This document shows, piece by piece, positions 13,564 through 37,800 of a DNA stretch of 64,000 bases; position 1 is the first letter of the stretch, and each line of letters begins with the position of its first letter. Under the pieces are notes generated by a model, which searched no databases, was not told the origin of the DNA, and was given only the letters and a program-made list of their open reading frames with translations. Position numbers and translations under genes: made by a program. The stretch is from NCBI RefSeq assembly GCF_001949145.1, contig NW_019091416.1:793728-857727 (forward strand), read 5' to 3'. This DNA is from Acanthaster planci. Lineage: Eukaryota; Echinodermata; Asteroidea; Valvatida; Acanthasteridae.

Positions 13564-13623
13564 GACAAATGGAATGTTCCATTCCACACAGCTTTGCTGC
13601 GGGAATGGAACATTCCATCTGTC
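13564..13623. repeat. 22-bp-arm hairpin in the probable KMO 3' UTR
   Basis: The arms ATGGAATGTTCCATTCC and GGAATGGAACATTCCAT flank a 15-nt loop. Each arm is itself palindromic around GGAATGTTCC. It lies about 150 bases downstream of the KMO stop codon on the transcribed strand. Confidence 0.8.
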
Positions 13624-13775
13624 ATCTCATGACATTCTTACCACTGCATTCATACACATTCATTATGTGAATACATGTACTGACTCAAGAATGGCTCTTG
13701 GTTTACAGTGCACCTAACCAGTGGCAAGGTGTTTGAAAACGGTGGCCACAGAGAAAATACGATCTGTGAAATAAT

Positions 13776-26492
<12,717 letters not shown>

Positions 26493-26830
26493 GTTCGCCA
26501 AAACTAGTGTTTACGCAGCTTCAGAACAACAGCGGCACCGCAACTCATACAGTCCTGGTCTCCATGGTCTTAGATATTAAATAACGTCTGCCTGATCTCT
26601 GCTGCTAGCTGCATCCGCGAGCGCGCGAGCTGGACGTCGACGTGACATCCCTGTACGTACGTACAGCTATAGCGCCGCGCTTTGGTCCCTAGCTAGTCTT
26701 GGTTTCAAGACGTTAGTGCTTGTTAGCGGACACCGTGCATAATGCGCCCCCTCACGACTCACAATTAGACAGCGCGCCAGTTAGTGAGATAGCTGCAACG
26801 TCGTCGTTGTCGTGCTAGCGCCGCATGCAA
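26493..26830 (-). promoter_or_regulatory. KMO promoter and 5' UTR region
   Basis: Immediately upstream of the KMO ATG the sequence becomes GC- and CpG-rich (about 26600-26830), with the perfect palindrome CTGTACGTACGTACAG at about 26651-26666 and AGCGCCGCGCT close by. The start site is not defined. The call rests on position and composition. Confidence 0.45.
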
Positions 26831-27019
26831 CCGGTACGTCTTGCTCCCAGAAGTAATTTTAGTAAATCAGATTAAAAATTGGTGATTTGAGTATGGGTAT
26901 CAGATTCAAACTCACAACATGAGTAGTATGGGGGTGCGCTGAACTAATTGAAGCCCCATTGAGGACAATGTAAATTCGACCAAGTTTGCAGCCCGGGTGC
27001 AGGCAACCGAAGACCCTCA

Positions 27020-27170
27020 GGCATCTAAAAACAAACAAACAACCCAACACCCCAACAAACAAACAAACAAACAAACAAACAAACAAACAAACACCCCAAC
27101 ACCCCAACAAACAAACACCCCCAACACCCCAACAAACAAACAACCCAACAAACAAACAAACAAAGTGTTC
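27020..27170. repeat. (CAAA)n and CACCCCAA microsatellite
   Basis: Alternating runs of CAAACAAA and CACCCCAACACCCC. They generate the repetitive threonine/lysine and glycine/leucine/phenylalanine peptides on the two strands, which are not genes. Confidence 0.9.
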
Positions 27171-27482
27171 TAGGGTCGTTTAGCTTTCAATTGATTTTCA
27201 ATTTTTAGTAGGTTAACCAACGACATTTTAATTATTCACCAAAAACAAACTCACCTCCCCCCAAAAGTGAACGTTCCTAAGTTTGTCAGCGGCCACTTTT
27301 CAAATGACATCCCTCCACTTTTTCTGGCACTTGGGACAATTTTTCAGCAGCATTTTTCTATGCTTCGCCCTACAATGGGAGCCCTTGAGTCTAGGGAGTT
27401 CATTCTGGGTCATTCTTCCATAAGATCACAATTTCTTCACGTTATACGTGAACGCGAATGCAACAAAAGTGTGGACTCTTGC

Positions 27483-27490
27483 TGACGTCA
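27483..27490. promoter_or_regulatory. CRE-like palindrome TGACGTCA
   Basis: Perfect 8-bp cAMP-response-element consensus about 1 kb upstream of the KMO start. A single short motif is expected by chance at low frequency, so a regulatory role is only possible. Confidence 0.25.
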
Positions 27491-28139
27491 GTGCTTCGTG
27501 CGTATTGTCTCTGGCATAACCGGCACGTATGGGTAGTTCGCACGGACGCCCCACACGTGAATGAGAAGTTCACGTTGGATCAAAGCGTGAGAAACTGCAA
27601 CTTTTTCGGAAGGTTTAAAATTATGCGGTGAACATTAGCTGATATAGAATTGACATCTTTGGAAAGTGCAAAGGCTATGCAATTGGGATTTGTTCATGCT
27701 TGGTTTATGATGACCGATTACTCGTCTTTTGAGAGATTTACCGGCTGCGATAGATCATTTTGTCCTTTTATTTGAGTATTCATTGGAAAATGGACATTTT
27801 GTGTGGGATGCGCATCTAAACTTTCAAACAAATTGTCACGTTCGCGTTCACGCTGGCGTACGTACATCTAAACCTCCCTATTAAACCTCGAAGAATGATG
27901 TAGTACGTGACCGCCGTGTTGCATGTTGCTTGCCAGCAATTAAACCGGTTGTGGCCCTACGTTCGAGCGGCCGACCCACAAACAACATATTGAGGTGTTA
28001 CTTGTGACAGGTATTTCATATACATGTATGTATAAACATAACTGGGGGTACGAGACAAGCTATGCTTTTTAGAGGCCTCCATCCACTATAACACTGTAAA
28101 AATGAAAGAGAAGTGAAGGTGTTCGTGAACAAACGAGAA

Positions 28140-28205
28140 CAAGCCACCCAAACCTATGGAATTCCATATCTGCCGTCGTGCGTCGCCCGTCGTGCGTGTT
28201 TTTTT
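28140..28205. repeat. CGTCGTGCG minisatellite, left member of an inverted pair
   Basis: Reads TATGGAATTCCATATCTGCC, then GTCGTGCGTCGCCCGTCGTG. Its reverse complement recurs at 29225-29365. Confidence 0.8.
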
Positions 28206-28493
28206 TGTCACGATTGCACAGTGGTATTTTTAACTTTGACCCATGATCGTTTCACATGTACATGTCCTTGTTCGATCGATCCACCATGCCTGACTCTCAT
28301 TTTAGCAATAGAACTAGAAGATGTACATGTATTCGTTTTTGCAGTTGCGCCAAACTCCAATTGAAAGAAAAAATAATATCCTGACATCGGCTAAGTAACG
28401 TGTATACGAAAAAAATACCATTTTGGTTACATAAATAAATCAACAAAATAGACTTTTGTTAGGGTAGATTGTTTTTCTCGATAACTTAGTTAC

Positions 28494-28892
28494 NNNNNNN
28501 NNNNNNNNNNNNNNNNNNNNNNNNNNNNNNNNNNNNNNNNNNNNNNNNNNNNNNNNNNNNNNNNNNNNNNNNNNNNNNNNNNNNNNNNNNNNNNNNNNNN
28601 NNNNNNNNNNNNNNNNNNNNNNNNNNNNNNNNNNNNNNNNNNNNNNNNNNNNNNNNNNNNNNNNNNNNNNNNNNNNNNNNNNNNNNNNNNNNNNNNNNNN
28701 NNNNNNNNNNNNNNNNNNNNNNNNNNNNNNNNNNNNNNNNNNNNNNNNNNNNNNNNNNNNNNNNNNNNNNNNNNNNNNNNNNNNNNNNNNNNNNNNNNNN
28801 NNNNNNNNNNNNNNNNNNNNNNNNNNNNNNNNNNNNNNNNNNNNNNNNNNNNNNNNNNNNNNNNNNNNNNNNNNNNNNNNNNNNNNNNNNNN
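28494..28892. other. assembly gap (399 N)
   Basis: Run of N between the two inverted minisatellite copies. Its length may be an estimate. Confidence 0.98.
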
Positions 28893-29224
28893 AAAATATC
28901 GGTTGGCAGATTTCTTCTTGGAATTCGATGAAAACAAGTCGGCACATTTTTACAGTATGCGAATTAGAATAACACTGTGGATAAGTTTTTTGCTGAAAAT
29001 GTTTTTCCCAAAAAACACTTGGTTGAATTCTCAGAGAGCCGATATTTTCTTGTCAAGGGGCAGGGGTAGTCTATCATTATTGGAATTAATTATGTGACTA
29101 GTATATGCTTTGCAGGTGGGATTTGTACTTGCCTTATTCGGAAAAGATCTTTAGAAGTGAATGGAATCATCAAATTGTCATTTGTTTAATAACAACGGCT
29201 TTTGCAGGTCCTATGCAACCCATT

Positions 29225-29370
29225 TGATGGGTGACGCACGACGCACGACGGGCGACGCACGACGGAAAATGGCATGTTTGGAACTGGTAAATGGCAGAAT
29301 TGGGACACAACAAAAAGAAAAATGCGACGGACGATGGGCGACGGCAGATATGGAATTCCATACAAACCAG
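29225..29370. repeat. CGCACGACG minisatellite, right member of an inverted pair
   Basis: Contains GACGCACGACGCACGACGGG and, 90 bases on, GGCGACGGCAGATATGGAAT followed by TCCATA, the reverse complement of the copy at 28140-28205. The inverted placement around a gap suggests the repeat blocked assembly. Confidence 0.8.
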
Positions 29371-29918
29371 CCAGTCTACGAATAGCACCGCCTATACGTT
29401 CGAAAAAAATCATAACCAGTTTTATATCGCACCGGCGCCGTGCAAACTTGAAATTAAAATTGTGATGTTCCTCGAGTTGTCACTGTCAATTGCAATTTGC
29501 ATCGACTCTTCCTTTCAGATGATGATCCCGATTATTGTATCGTGCTCATGTTTTTATATCACTGAGGCATGTTCGAGACTTTCGACATCAGATCATAACA
29601 TAGAAACCACGAATGTGGCATTCTGTTAGATCGAGTGAGATATTTATAACGCTCTCCAAATCCGGCCATTCTTCCGCCATCTTGCTATAAGCTGTGAAAG
29701 CGTGACTCGAAATAATTATGGTCTGTACAACCACAACCCGCCACTCAAATGAAAGCAAATAGGCCTAGGCCTTATGACCAGATCCATCGAAAAAATCAGC
29801 GAGGGATTGTGGGACTTCGTTCCTGGCGTGTGTGAAGGAGAAATGGAGTGGCACGCTAGATGACATTGTATAAATTATGAAAGAATGGTTAAAACGTTTG
29901 GCAAATTAAAACTAACCA

Positions 29919-30261
29919 TTACAAAATAACTCGATATTCATAGGCGCCATGAAGCCCACTTTGTTTTGACATGGAAGATTCTACCTCCATGGTCTTGATG
30001 AGCAGTATTGTAGCTCTCCGCGGTACACGGCTTTTGATGACGCTTTTAGACTGGAACTGCATATCCATGTTAAAACAGACAGTCAAACGATGATCGGAAC
30101 CCAAACTGGTGAACAGTAATCTGCTCACTTGTTTTGGCAGGATAAAACTGCGAGATAGATGCACACACTGGTGACCTGGTGACGTTGAATACTGTGAAGG
30201 GACAGCTGACACCTTTTGCGGCGGACCAGCAGACTGGCCAGATATCGGAGATGGAATTGAC
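29919..30261 (-). CDS. unassigned coding-like terminal exon
   Basis: On the minus strand an acceptor (TATATTCCAG|GTCAATTCC) opens a frame of about 114 codons that ends in TAA at 29919. The N-terminal third is proline/serine-rich (PSPISGQSAGPPQKVS). The rest alternates hydrophobic and polar residues, like beta strands (LLFTSLGSDHRLTVCFNMDM, RRATILLIKTMEVES). Codon use looks coding. I do not recognise the family and could not find a preceding exon upstream to 34.8 kb. It could be the last exon of a gene transcribed toward KMO, or a pseudogene fragment. Confidence 0.4.
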
Positions 30262-30959
30262 CTGGAATATAACCCCACAAATATATTTATTCAACCTAAC
30301 GCAAGAATGAGCTGCTATCCAAACGCATGGGGGATAATGGTGGACTATGCCTTAGGGCTGTTTGTTTGGTGGAAGCCTAGTTTACACCACTCTGTGACTA
30401 GGAAATTGATTCCAATGTCCATAAAGGTCAACAGAAGTGACAGACTGGACCAAATACCATGGTACTAGTGATTTCAAAGACACATATGATTGGTTTATTC
30501 AATGTCAGTGCTTCTTTACACATAAAAGCAATTAATTATGTACAAAATGATCCTCACGGGTAGGTAGTCCTTACTGGTCAACTGCAATACTATAACTGCC
30601 TATCTTATACTTGTAGTGGATTGAAATTTAGGCATGACCCAAACAGTTGAGAATGCTTAATTAAAATTTAAAATTGTGAACAGACTCAAAGGTGCATGGC
30701 TGCACAAGCATGTGTAAATGAATATGTAAATGCACTTGAGAACTACATAAACAAGATCATGCGGGTGACTGTGCGTATGAAAGAACAATTGAAAACTGAT
30801 TGTGGGTTGCAACAGGTCACCTTGTGCCATAAACTTTTTTAAAACCCATTTTCATTCCTATTCATATATCATATTATTATGCTTATGCATATTCATGACC
30901 TTTTCTTTTAGGTCAAAGGTCAAAGTGTGCTAGACAGGCCTCCCCCCACTACTTACGCC

Positions 30960-31860
30960 ACGTTTTTCATTTGATTTGATTTATTCACTATTTCCACAAA
31001 TTATTATTACAAAAATTAATTAAAAGCAACTCAGCGATTCCCAGTAGTGGAAACAGTAGGGATAACGCACAAAATTGAATTAACTTATTTCCATTGTGGT
31101 CCCACCTGGTGAGAAAATTAATCTGAATAAGTACATGTACAGCAGAATAGATTTTAAAAATCCATCAAAAATTATAAAAGCTGTCAACAAATCAACATAC
31201 ACTATCAGAACATTGCTCTCCCAACCCCCCTGAAAATTGCGCTTTGTTTCATACAGCCACAACTTGTACAAATAATAAAAATTGTTATGTTTAACCCCGT
31301 CCATTACAGATACATGTTGTTGAGAACAACAAAAAAGCCCCAAAACAACAAATTCACAAAACAAATAACAACCATAAAACTTGACGCTTAGCTCATCAAT
31401 TGAAATTATAATTAAGACAGTAATTAATAGATGTTCTATTAAAGAAATGCAACTTTATGTCAGTGATTATTTACACTACAAATATCTAAATTCAAGCATT
31501 AATAAAATTGAGGCATCAGTTTCAAGCTTATTGCACTCAAAATATATGTGGCATCCTGCTGGGATATCTGGTACATCTTCATCTTTATTTAGCTCTATCG
31601 GCAGCACGAATTTCGTTATAAGGAAACTCAGCTAGGTTTTGAAGTAGGGTTTCCTTGCACACTGTTTCAGGGTGGATGGCAGTGAATTCCATAATTTAAT
31701 CCCGGTGTAAAAAAACGAGTTAATGTCTGCTCCTTTGATGTGGGTGCATAAATATTGAACTGATTGGATCTCGTGGGGGTAATGATGGACATCTCTAATA
31801 TAAGTGAAGTTGTGCTTGAGATAGTTTGGAGAAAGTTGGTTAAAGATGTTAAAAACGTGA
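30960..31860 (-). mobile_element. non-LTR retrotransposon 3' fragment
   Basis: Between about 31632 and 31851 the minus strand encodes the end of a reverse-transcriptase polyprotein: LSPNYLKHNFTYIRDVHHYP, then INSFFYTGIKLWNSLPSTLK, then a TAG stop. The pattern NYxTRxxxx...SFFYxGxxLWNSLP is typical of the C-terminus of CR1/L2/Jockey-like elements. An A/T-rich 3' region ending in AATAAATCAAATCAAATG (about 30965-30985) fits the tail. Upstream the frame is broken, so the element is dead and 5' truncated. Confidence 0.65.
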
Positions 31861-32284
31861 TTTGCCTTGAGGGATGCTACGTTGATAGAGTTTCAGTGTT
31901 TTCTTCGGACTGTTTGGGCTGGAGCCCTCATATTCGACATCTATCCCCAGAGAGGCTTCGTAAAACTGGGGTACTTTTTCAAGTATTCTTGGTATGAAAC
32001 GACTGTAAACATTTACGCGAAGGAACGTATGTCCATTTACAATTTACAATGTACAAGGCACGGTTACCAAAAGTTAGGTTACATGTAGAGCTTTTCTTGT
32101 ACACAGATTTGTTTAGAGGAAGTCAAAACTCACTTTCGTTACAAATTAATCAGGGCACAGCTAGACGAAAGAACGGTCGTCATTCTAGAGTAAGTTAAAG
32201 ACAGATTTTTAACATGCATAATTTTACTGCACGTTGTATACTCAGTGCTGTGTAGTCGGAGAGATTGCACGAAAAGTCATAAGC

Positions 32285-32360
32285 TTGATCGGGTGGGATT
32301 CGAACCCTGAACGTGCAACATGTACAACTTCACTGACGAGCTTACCAGGGTCAGTTGACC
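32285..32360 (-). repeat. tRNA-like SINE remnant
   Basis: On the minus strand a B-box GGGTTCGAATCCCACC follows a degenerate A-box region (GGTAAGCTCGTCAGTG) at tRNA-like spacing. The arms do not fold as a tRNA. Weak call. Confidence 0.4.
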
Positions 32361-32542
32361 GGTTTGAATTCCATGTGATTCATGCACATATCTTCTAAAA
32401 ACTTAGACATCAAGCCCACTGTTGGTAATCCAGCAGTACAATGTTCTGAGGTTCGCAGGCTCCTGTATGCCACTGCCTTTATCATTTAATAAAACTTAGG
32501 ACTGATTGATTCATATCAACTTCTCACCTTCTGCACGACCAG

Positions 32543-33212
32543 CCGTAGCACCGGCAGTTCACCCTTTGCCGAGACCTGGTTATCGCGGGGTGGTGTCCAC
32601 GCAATCGTACGAAACACACTCTTTTGAGTATGGAAAGATGAACTACATACGGCCAGGAATACATAATTATACGCACAGTTACATGGAGTTGAAAGAATAC
32701 CACCAGAGGATGGACAGGTGCGCGACAAGGTGTAATTAGCCAGATGAGTTCTCACTTTGTGTTCACTATCCTCAACATATGATTCACGGTTAAGTCACTT
32801 TTGTGGAAACTTGTGTGTAGTTGAAAATAATGTTTCAGAACGGTAGAATAATACATGTAGTGACTAATGTTGATGATTTCATTTTGTTTCGGGTTTAGAA
32901 TATTTGCTACCTGAAACATTAAGCAGGTAGGAAATTCTGGACATCATTCTTGAGGGTTTTGCTCTTTCCAGTTTGCGATGGACGAGAGCTAACTCTACAA
33001 GTGGGCGCGGGAATCTTTCCTGATGATCGGAACGGCTTACCCCGATGGCTCCTACACCTACAGGCTGTTCCTTCCCTGGAAGAAGTTCAAAGAACTCAAG
33101 GCCAGGGCCGAGCAAGGCTGCTTAGAATGTCTCCCGGATGTCGTCCCCCTTGTTGGGGAAGAGAGGCTGCTTGAGGCGGACCAGCAAGGCTCACAAACTG
33201 GTGTCTATGAAG
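32543..33212 (+). pseudogene. KMO-related FAD monooxygenase remnant (equivalents of KMO exons 7 and 8)
   Basis: Segment 32543-32717 translates to GYRGVVST...YIRPGIHNYTHSYMELKEYHQRMD, resembling [11 protein letters not shown]...YIPHGYMEL. Segment 32972-33212 follows a good acceptor (TTTCCAG|TTTGCG) at the same exon boundary as KMO exon 8. It reads FAMDES, then a stop (TAA, 32990-32992) where KMO has an asparagine, then LYKWARESFLMIGTAYPDGS, YTYRLFLPWKKF and LPDVVPLVGEERLLEAD. Near its end the KMO-like reading moves to another frame (HKLVSMK), so there is a frameshift too. Donor phase of the first segment does not match the second. No other exons were found. Probably a broken paralog; assembly error is an alternative. 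Confidence 0.6.
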
Positions 33213-34700
33213 GTCACTGGCGTTTCCCTTACCGAACAACCCGCTATTGTCTTTTTCGCTTCGATTTTCCCTTTTTTTTTTACATGGACACAGAATTTAC
33301 ATCTTTTTACCACGAGGAGGAGGATTGAGTCGATATCGTTTCACTTTCCACCAGTAACAAGAAATACGAGTTTGAAATTCACTGTATATCTGATCATTTA
33401 CTTGTAGTATGCCGGCCCCATGTATACGTACAAAAGTTGCACAGAAAAAAAGTGAAATAAAAGATCTAAAAATCATATTGTTTTCTTCGAAAAACACCAG
33501 TTGAGAGTAAAAATAATCGTCTCCCTGTATACTGGAACTTAATACTTATTTAACCGAGCTTCAGTGCAATATTTGTCACAATTAAAGTCTCTCGTGACGT
33601 AGAATCTGACTTTTTTCCCTGTCTGCAGATCGTCAACTGGGCATGATTAGAGGGCCTCTCCCTTCTCCACATCGTCAGCACTGCATTAGTCCTCACGAAG
33701 AAAACCAGTTTCTTTGCACACTTTCAAAATTTACTCTCGAAATACTCACCTTCAAGCTTTTCATAAATTATATAGGGCATTACTTTATACATTTTATTTT
33801 GTTTTGCTCTTTCAAATTGCACAGTGGCCTTGGGACTCAATTTTGCAGGATCTGGTTACATATTGAAACAATCCAGGATTTTATCATTTTTAATCAATCT
33901 GTTGACAAGGGAATAAAGAGCTCAGTTTGCTTTGTCGAGTTTGGTGAGTGGATGGATCTGAATGGATTATGGTTCTGTAGGGAGCAACAGGGAAACCAGG
34001 GCGATAGTTCTCAGATGGGGATGGGTTGTAATTATGGTACTTTCTTCTCAAGTTCCAGGCGTAATTAATATATCTTAGGAGCTCTGACATCAAATAATGG
34101 ACAAAAGAGCAGTTAGACAAATGACTTCAGAAAGTTTGTTTGGATTCCAAAGCAGCTGCATATTTCAACGATTTATCTACCTATAGTTGGCAGGTTGCCC
34201 CCTGCCCCCACCCCAGCTGGGTACGCCACTGGGTGATGAGGGGCATTTCTATTTCCACTTTCCCCTCCCCAGCAGAGTCTGGAAGATAACCGTGAACGAA
34301 TCCTCAAGAGATGTTGTTGTACCGTTTCTGAAGTGTAAAAGCTCTTAATTGAAAAAAAATAGCAACACATCTCCCTCCCCCCGCTAGATAGGTCTATACG
34401 CCACCGCACAGGACCCCATCATATCGATATAAATGGAATCCTTTGTACCGTCTTATTGTGCACTAATTTGCTGAGATTTAGGGAGAGCGATGTATTTATT
34501 ATAAATAATCTTGACTAGGCAGAAAACAGTTGGGTTCCCAATAAAGCATTTTGAATGTAGTTTTGAAAGTATAAACAAGTACCATATTTTACTTGTTTTT
34601 CTGAACGAGGTGTTTTTGACCAGGCAGAGAATGTTTGCCTTCGATGTCTTTTCCCGGATGACTTCGTGTCTGTACTCAGAGCAGATATTGCTCTGTAGAG
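33213..34700. other. non-coding stretch before PICK1
   Basis: No exon with splice support was seen. The 141-codon frame at 33643-34068 has chance-like composition. Poly-pyrimidine and AT-rich sequence predominates. Confidence 0.5.
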
Positions 34701-34855
34701 GGCTCACTTTTCAACATGGCGGATATCGTTTACCTTCATCACCTTTACGCGTAATCAATTGCGCTGTGTAACACTGACATACTGGAAATTGGGCCTAGAA
34801 ATCTACGAAGTCTTATATTTCCTTTCATTCTCAAGTGCTAAAGAAGGACTTTATA
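34700..34855 (+). promoter_or_regulatory. PICK1 promoter and 5' UTR
   Basis: AACATGGCGG at 34713-34722 matches the YY1-type core (AAnATGGCGGC) typical of TATA-less animal promoters near the start site. It lies about 140 bases upstream of the PICK1 ATG. The same ATG opens a 13-codon upstream frame (MADIVYLHHLYA) that ends before the main start. Position-based inference. Confidence 0.5.
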
Positions 34856-37800
34856 ATGGACTACGAAATGGAAGAAGATAAGATGTAAGTAACTGAACTT
34901 AAAATTGGTTAAATCTGCTAAGCCAATTATTTTAATGATGAACATGGTGAACGGAATCTGATCGGCGGTGATCCGAGGCCGAGTAACTTGGACCTTACAA
35001 TTTACAAATCGCCTTTTTAAACATTTGGACAGTCTTCGATTCTCACTTAATCCATAGACGGGCGCATTAGAAATTTTAGGGACAGTTTTAGAGGTGAATT
35101 CAGAGGATTTTGACTTGGGCATGTCGGCGTACGAGCAAGAGGAAACAAAAGTGTATGAACATCATGGTGCATGGTGGAAGGTACTTGGAAATGTTGGACC
35201 CTCGCCTGACCATACCGACCATGTCCAGATGTTAAAAAAAAGGTGATTTGTAGCATCCAACTTCAAGTTACTCGGACTCGATCAGCACTGATCAGTGGAC
35301 AATGGTGGATGGGCTGATGGGATAGCTGTCAACATGTTGTTGTAACTTGGTTCTAACATTGCGGTAATGCCTAGTATTAGGCCGTCTTTAAAGAACGTAC
35401 GCACAAAATGCCAACTTTTCAGACCCCCCTCCCCCTGTGCGTATGGCGTATGCAGTGGCTTCCCCCCCCCCCCGGTATGCATACACATGATACACATTCA
35501 TATAGTTCCGGAAGACGCTGCCGGTCTTTGTGTCATGAGTAATGTTGTGGTTTACTATTAGTGTGCTTTGGCATGTAAGGATAAATATTAAATGATGGGG
35601 TGATTCTGGTTGGTGTTTCTACGAGAATGTGTATTGATATGATGAAGATTCATTGAAGGCAAATTTTCGGTTTGTGTAAGGAGTGCACTGGCTTGAACCC
35701 CCCCCTCTACCTCTGTATGTATGGTGTACGCAACGACATCAACCTCCCCTCCATCCTTGGTACATACATGTACATGTACATGGAGGTAGAATCATACACG
35801 TATGTACTTTATGGACGGCCCCTAACATGCCTTATGGATGCAAATGCCTAACGTGTTATCGCATCATCGGAAATTTTGTGTTTTGCATTGCCAATGAGCC
35901 CTGAGTTGACAATTGTCGCCCATGTTATCAATAACTTAGGGCCTTAAGATTATTTTTAAAATATGAAAAAGTATGAAAATGTTGCAACTTTTGATTTCAC
36001 TGCTGAAATGACCAAAGCTTACACATTTTAACTACGAAATTGCCTGATTTTTTCAGAGTCAAATAAGAACTTCTGCGCTGAAAAACTGCTTAAGGCATGC
36101 CCCAATCTCCATAGTAATAGACTTTTATCAACTGAACATTTATCCTTCAGGGTAACTACAGGTGATAATGAAGGACTTAATTACATTGGCTTCATTTTCT
36201 CAAATTTCTTACGTAGAATTTCTTACGTGTGAATAAAATATTTCAGGCTTAATGAGATGGCCGTAATTCTTGGGGAATTATGTACATTTTTAAGGATTAT
36301 TTCACACATAAAAAAAATGTGGTTTCCACATGTGGAAACTACATGTACATGTTATGATGTAGAAGGCACCCTTTCACACATGTATGCCATCCATCGGAGG
36401 CATAGTCCAAGTAACTTGGACCCTATGAATTGCCTTTCTAAACATTTGTACATAGTTGGGCCTGAGCTATGAGCTCATACATGTACATGTACATGTACGT
36501 GTACTATCACCTGACCGTACTGTTCGAATGTTTAAAGAGGGGATTTGTAGGGTCCAAGTAACTTGGACTATGTCTAGCATAGCCGTGTGGTAGGAGGTTA
36601 TCATACTCATACTTATTCCAAGGTCCGACTTATCATATTCATACTGTTAGCGCTTTCATTCAGGGCTTGTCCTAACGTGGGATTTGAACCCAATTTGGAC
36701 ATTATCTTGGATAGTTGAATTTGATACAGATTACTTACAAATCTGGAGTTCAACTTTCTTACACAGATCCTCTCCAAAAAGCAGCCTAAGCTAAAACGTC
36801 CATGACTCTATATGAAGACAAAATCCCATGTCCCTGTAAGGATGCAGCTAATTTCTCCCTGCAGTTTCAGTACGTACATGTACATACATGTATGCACATG
36901 TACATGTACCTATTAGACTGGTATACATGTACATACATGTATGCACATGTACATGTACCTATTAGACTGGTATACATGTACATACATGTATGCACATGCA
37001 CCTATTAGACTGGTATACATGTACATACATGTATGCACATGCACCATTAGACCTTTATACATGTACATACATGTATGTACATGTACCCTTTAGACTGGTA
37101 TGTACATAGAAAACAGAATTTTTCAGACCAGTCTTCAAGTCCTTGAGGGTTTGTGCACAGGGTGTCAAGCAGCATCCGTATGGAATTCTTTCCCTTTGTA
37201 GTCGCCGGGTCTCTAATCTCACCAACTACATGTGCATGTAATTAACCCACTATGTATAGTGGAAAAGTTTCACTGGTTTTCACATAAATGACGAATGAAA
37301 AAATTATGGATGTGATGAAGGGGGCTATATAGTACAGATATGTACCACATGTGCATGTACATGTACTCGTTTGTATGGGACTCTGGTCTCGGTAGGGGTA
37401 GGCCTCATAATTTAGAAAAGGAAAATTTTCCTAAAGATACCAGTAGAGCGCATACTGATCACACCACAATTAAAAGATATTCCCATGATTTTTTCAAGAT
37501 TAGTAAATTGGAGGCCCAACAAATGAAATTTTAAGGAACAAATTAATTGTTTGGTTACAAAATTGCTTTCTTAAGGTTTATTTCATGATGTCTAGAGTTC
37601 ATTAGAATTGTACATGTACATACCCAAAAGTAAGACCAAAATGTGACCATTCAAACAGTGTATACTGCACTGTCCTTCCATTCCTTCTCCTTTTTGACTT
37701 TTTGTCAAAAAGGAACCTCGCTTGGACCAACGCAACATCAAACTCCTAGCTTCCTCCTTCAACTTACATGTAACACAAAACAAACCACCAAATACATACA

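Larger units (their letters stand above)
5026..13775. other. non-coding region between membrane-protein gene and KMO
   Basis: No exon with usable splice sites and protein-like composition was seen. The region holds a (CA)n tract at 5882-5903, a copy of a short TTAGGG-ended repeat at 6697-6763, a palindrome at 9602-9658, a GC-rich promoter-like patch at about 9900-10250, a foldback element at 10781-10929, a tRNA-like SINE at about 12672-12752, and a hairpin at 13564-13623 in the probable KMO 3' untranslated region. The remaining open frames look like chance: low-complexity residues and no splice support. Confidence 0.6.
26831..29918. other. intergenic region upstream of KMO
   Basis: No exon seen. 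Contains the CAAA/CACCC microsatellite, a CRE-like TGACGTCA at 27483-27490, and a minisatellite inverted pair around the assembly gap 28494-28892. Other open frames lack splice sites or protein-like composition. Confidence 0.55.
30262..32542. other. non-coding and repeat-derived stretch
   Basis: No exon seen except retrotransposon remains at about 30960-31860 and a tRNA-like B-box unit at about 32285-32360. The rest is AT-rich, without recognisable features. Confidence 0.5.

Noticed and set aside
26859-27183. Cysteine/leucine/phenylalanine- and threonine/lysine-repeat peptides on the two strands
   Set aside because: Translations of the CAAA/CACCCC microsatellite.
28440-28947. Three long minus-strand frames
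   Set aside because: Produced by the run of N at 28494-28892.
33643-34068. 141-codon plus-strand frame between the KMO remnant and PICK1
   Set aside because: Phenylalanine/isoleucine-rich AT-driven composition with no exon borders.
36871-37101. Regularly spaced repeats as a CRISPR-like array
   Set aside because: Spacers are nearly identical to one another and the genome is animal; it is a minisatellite.
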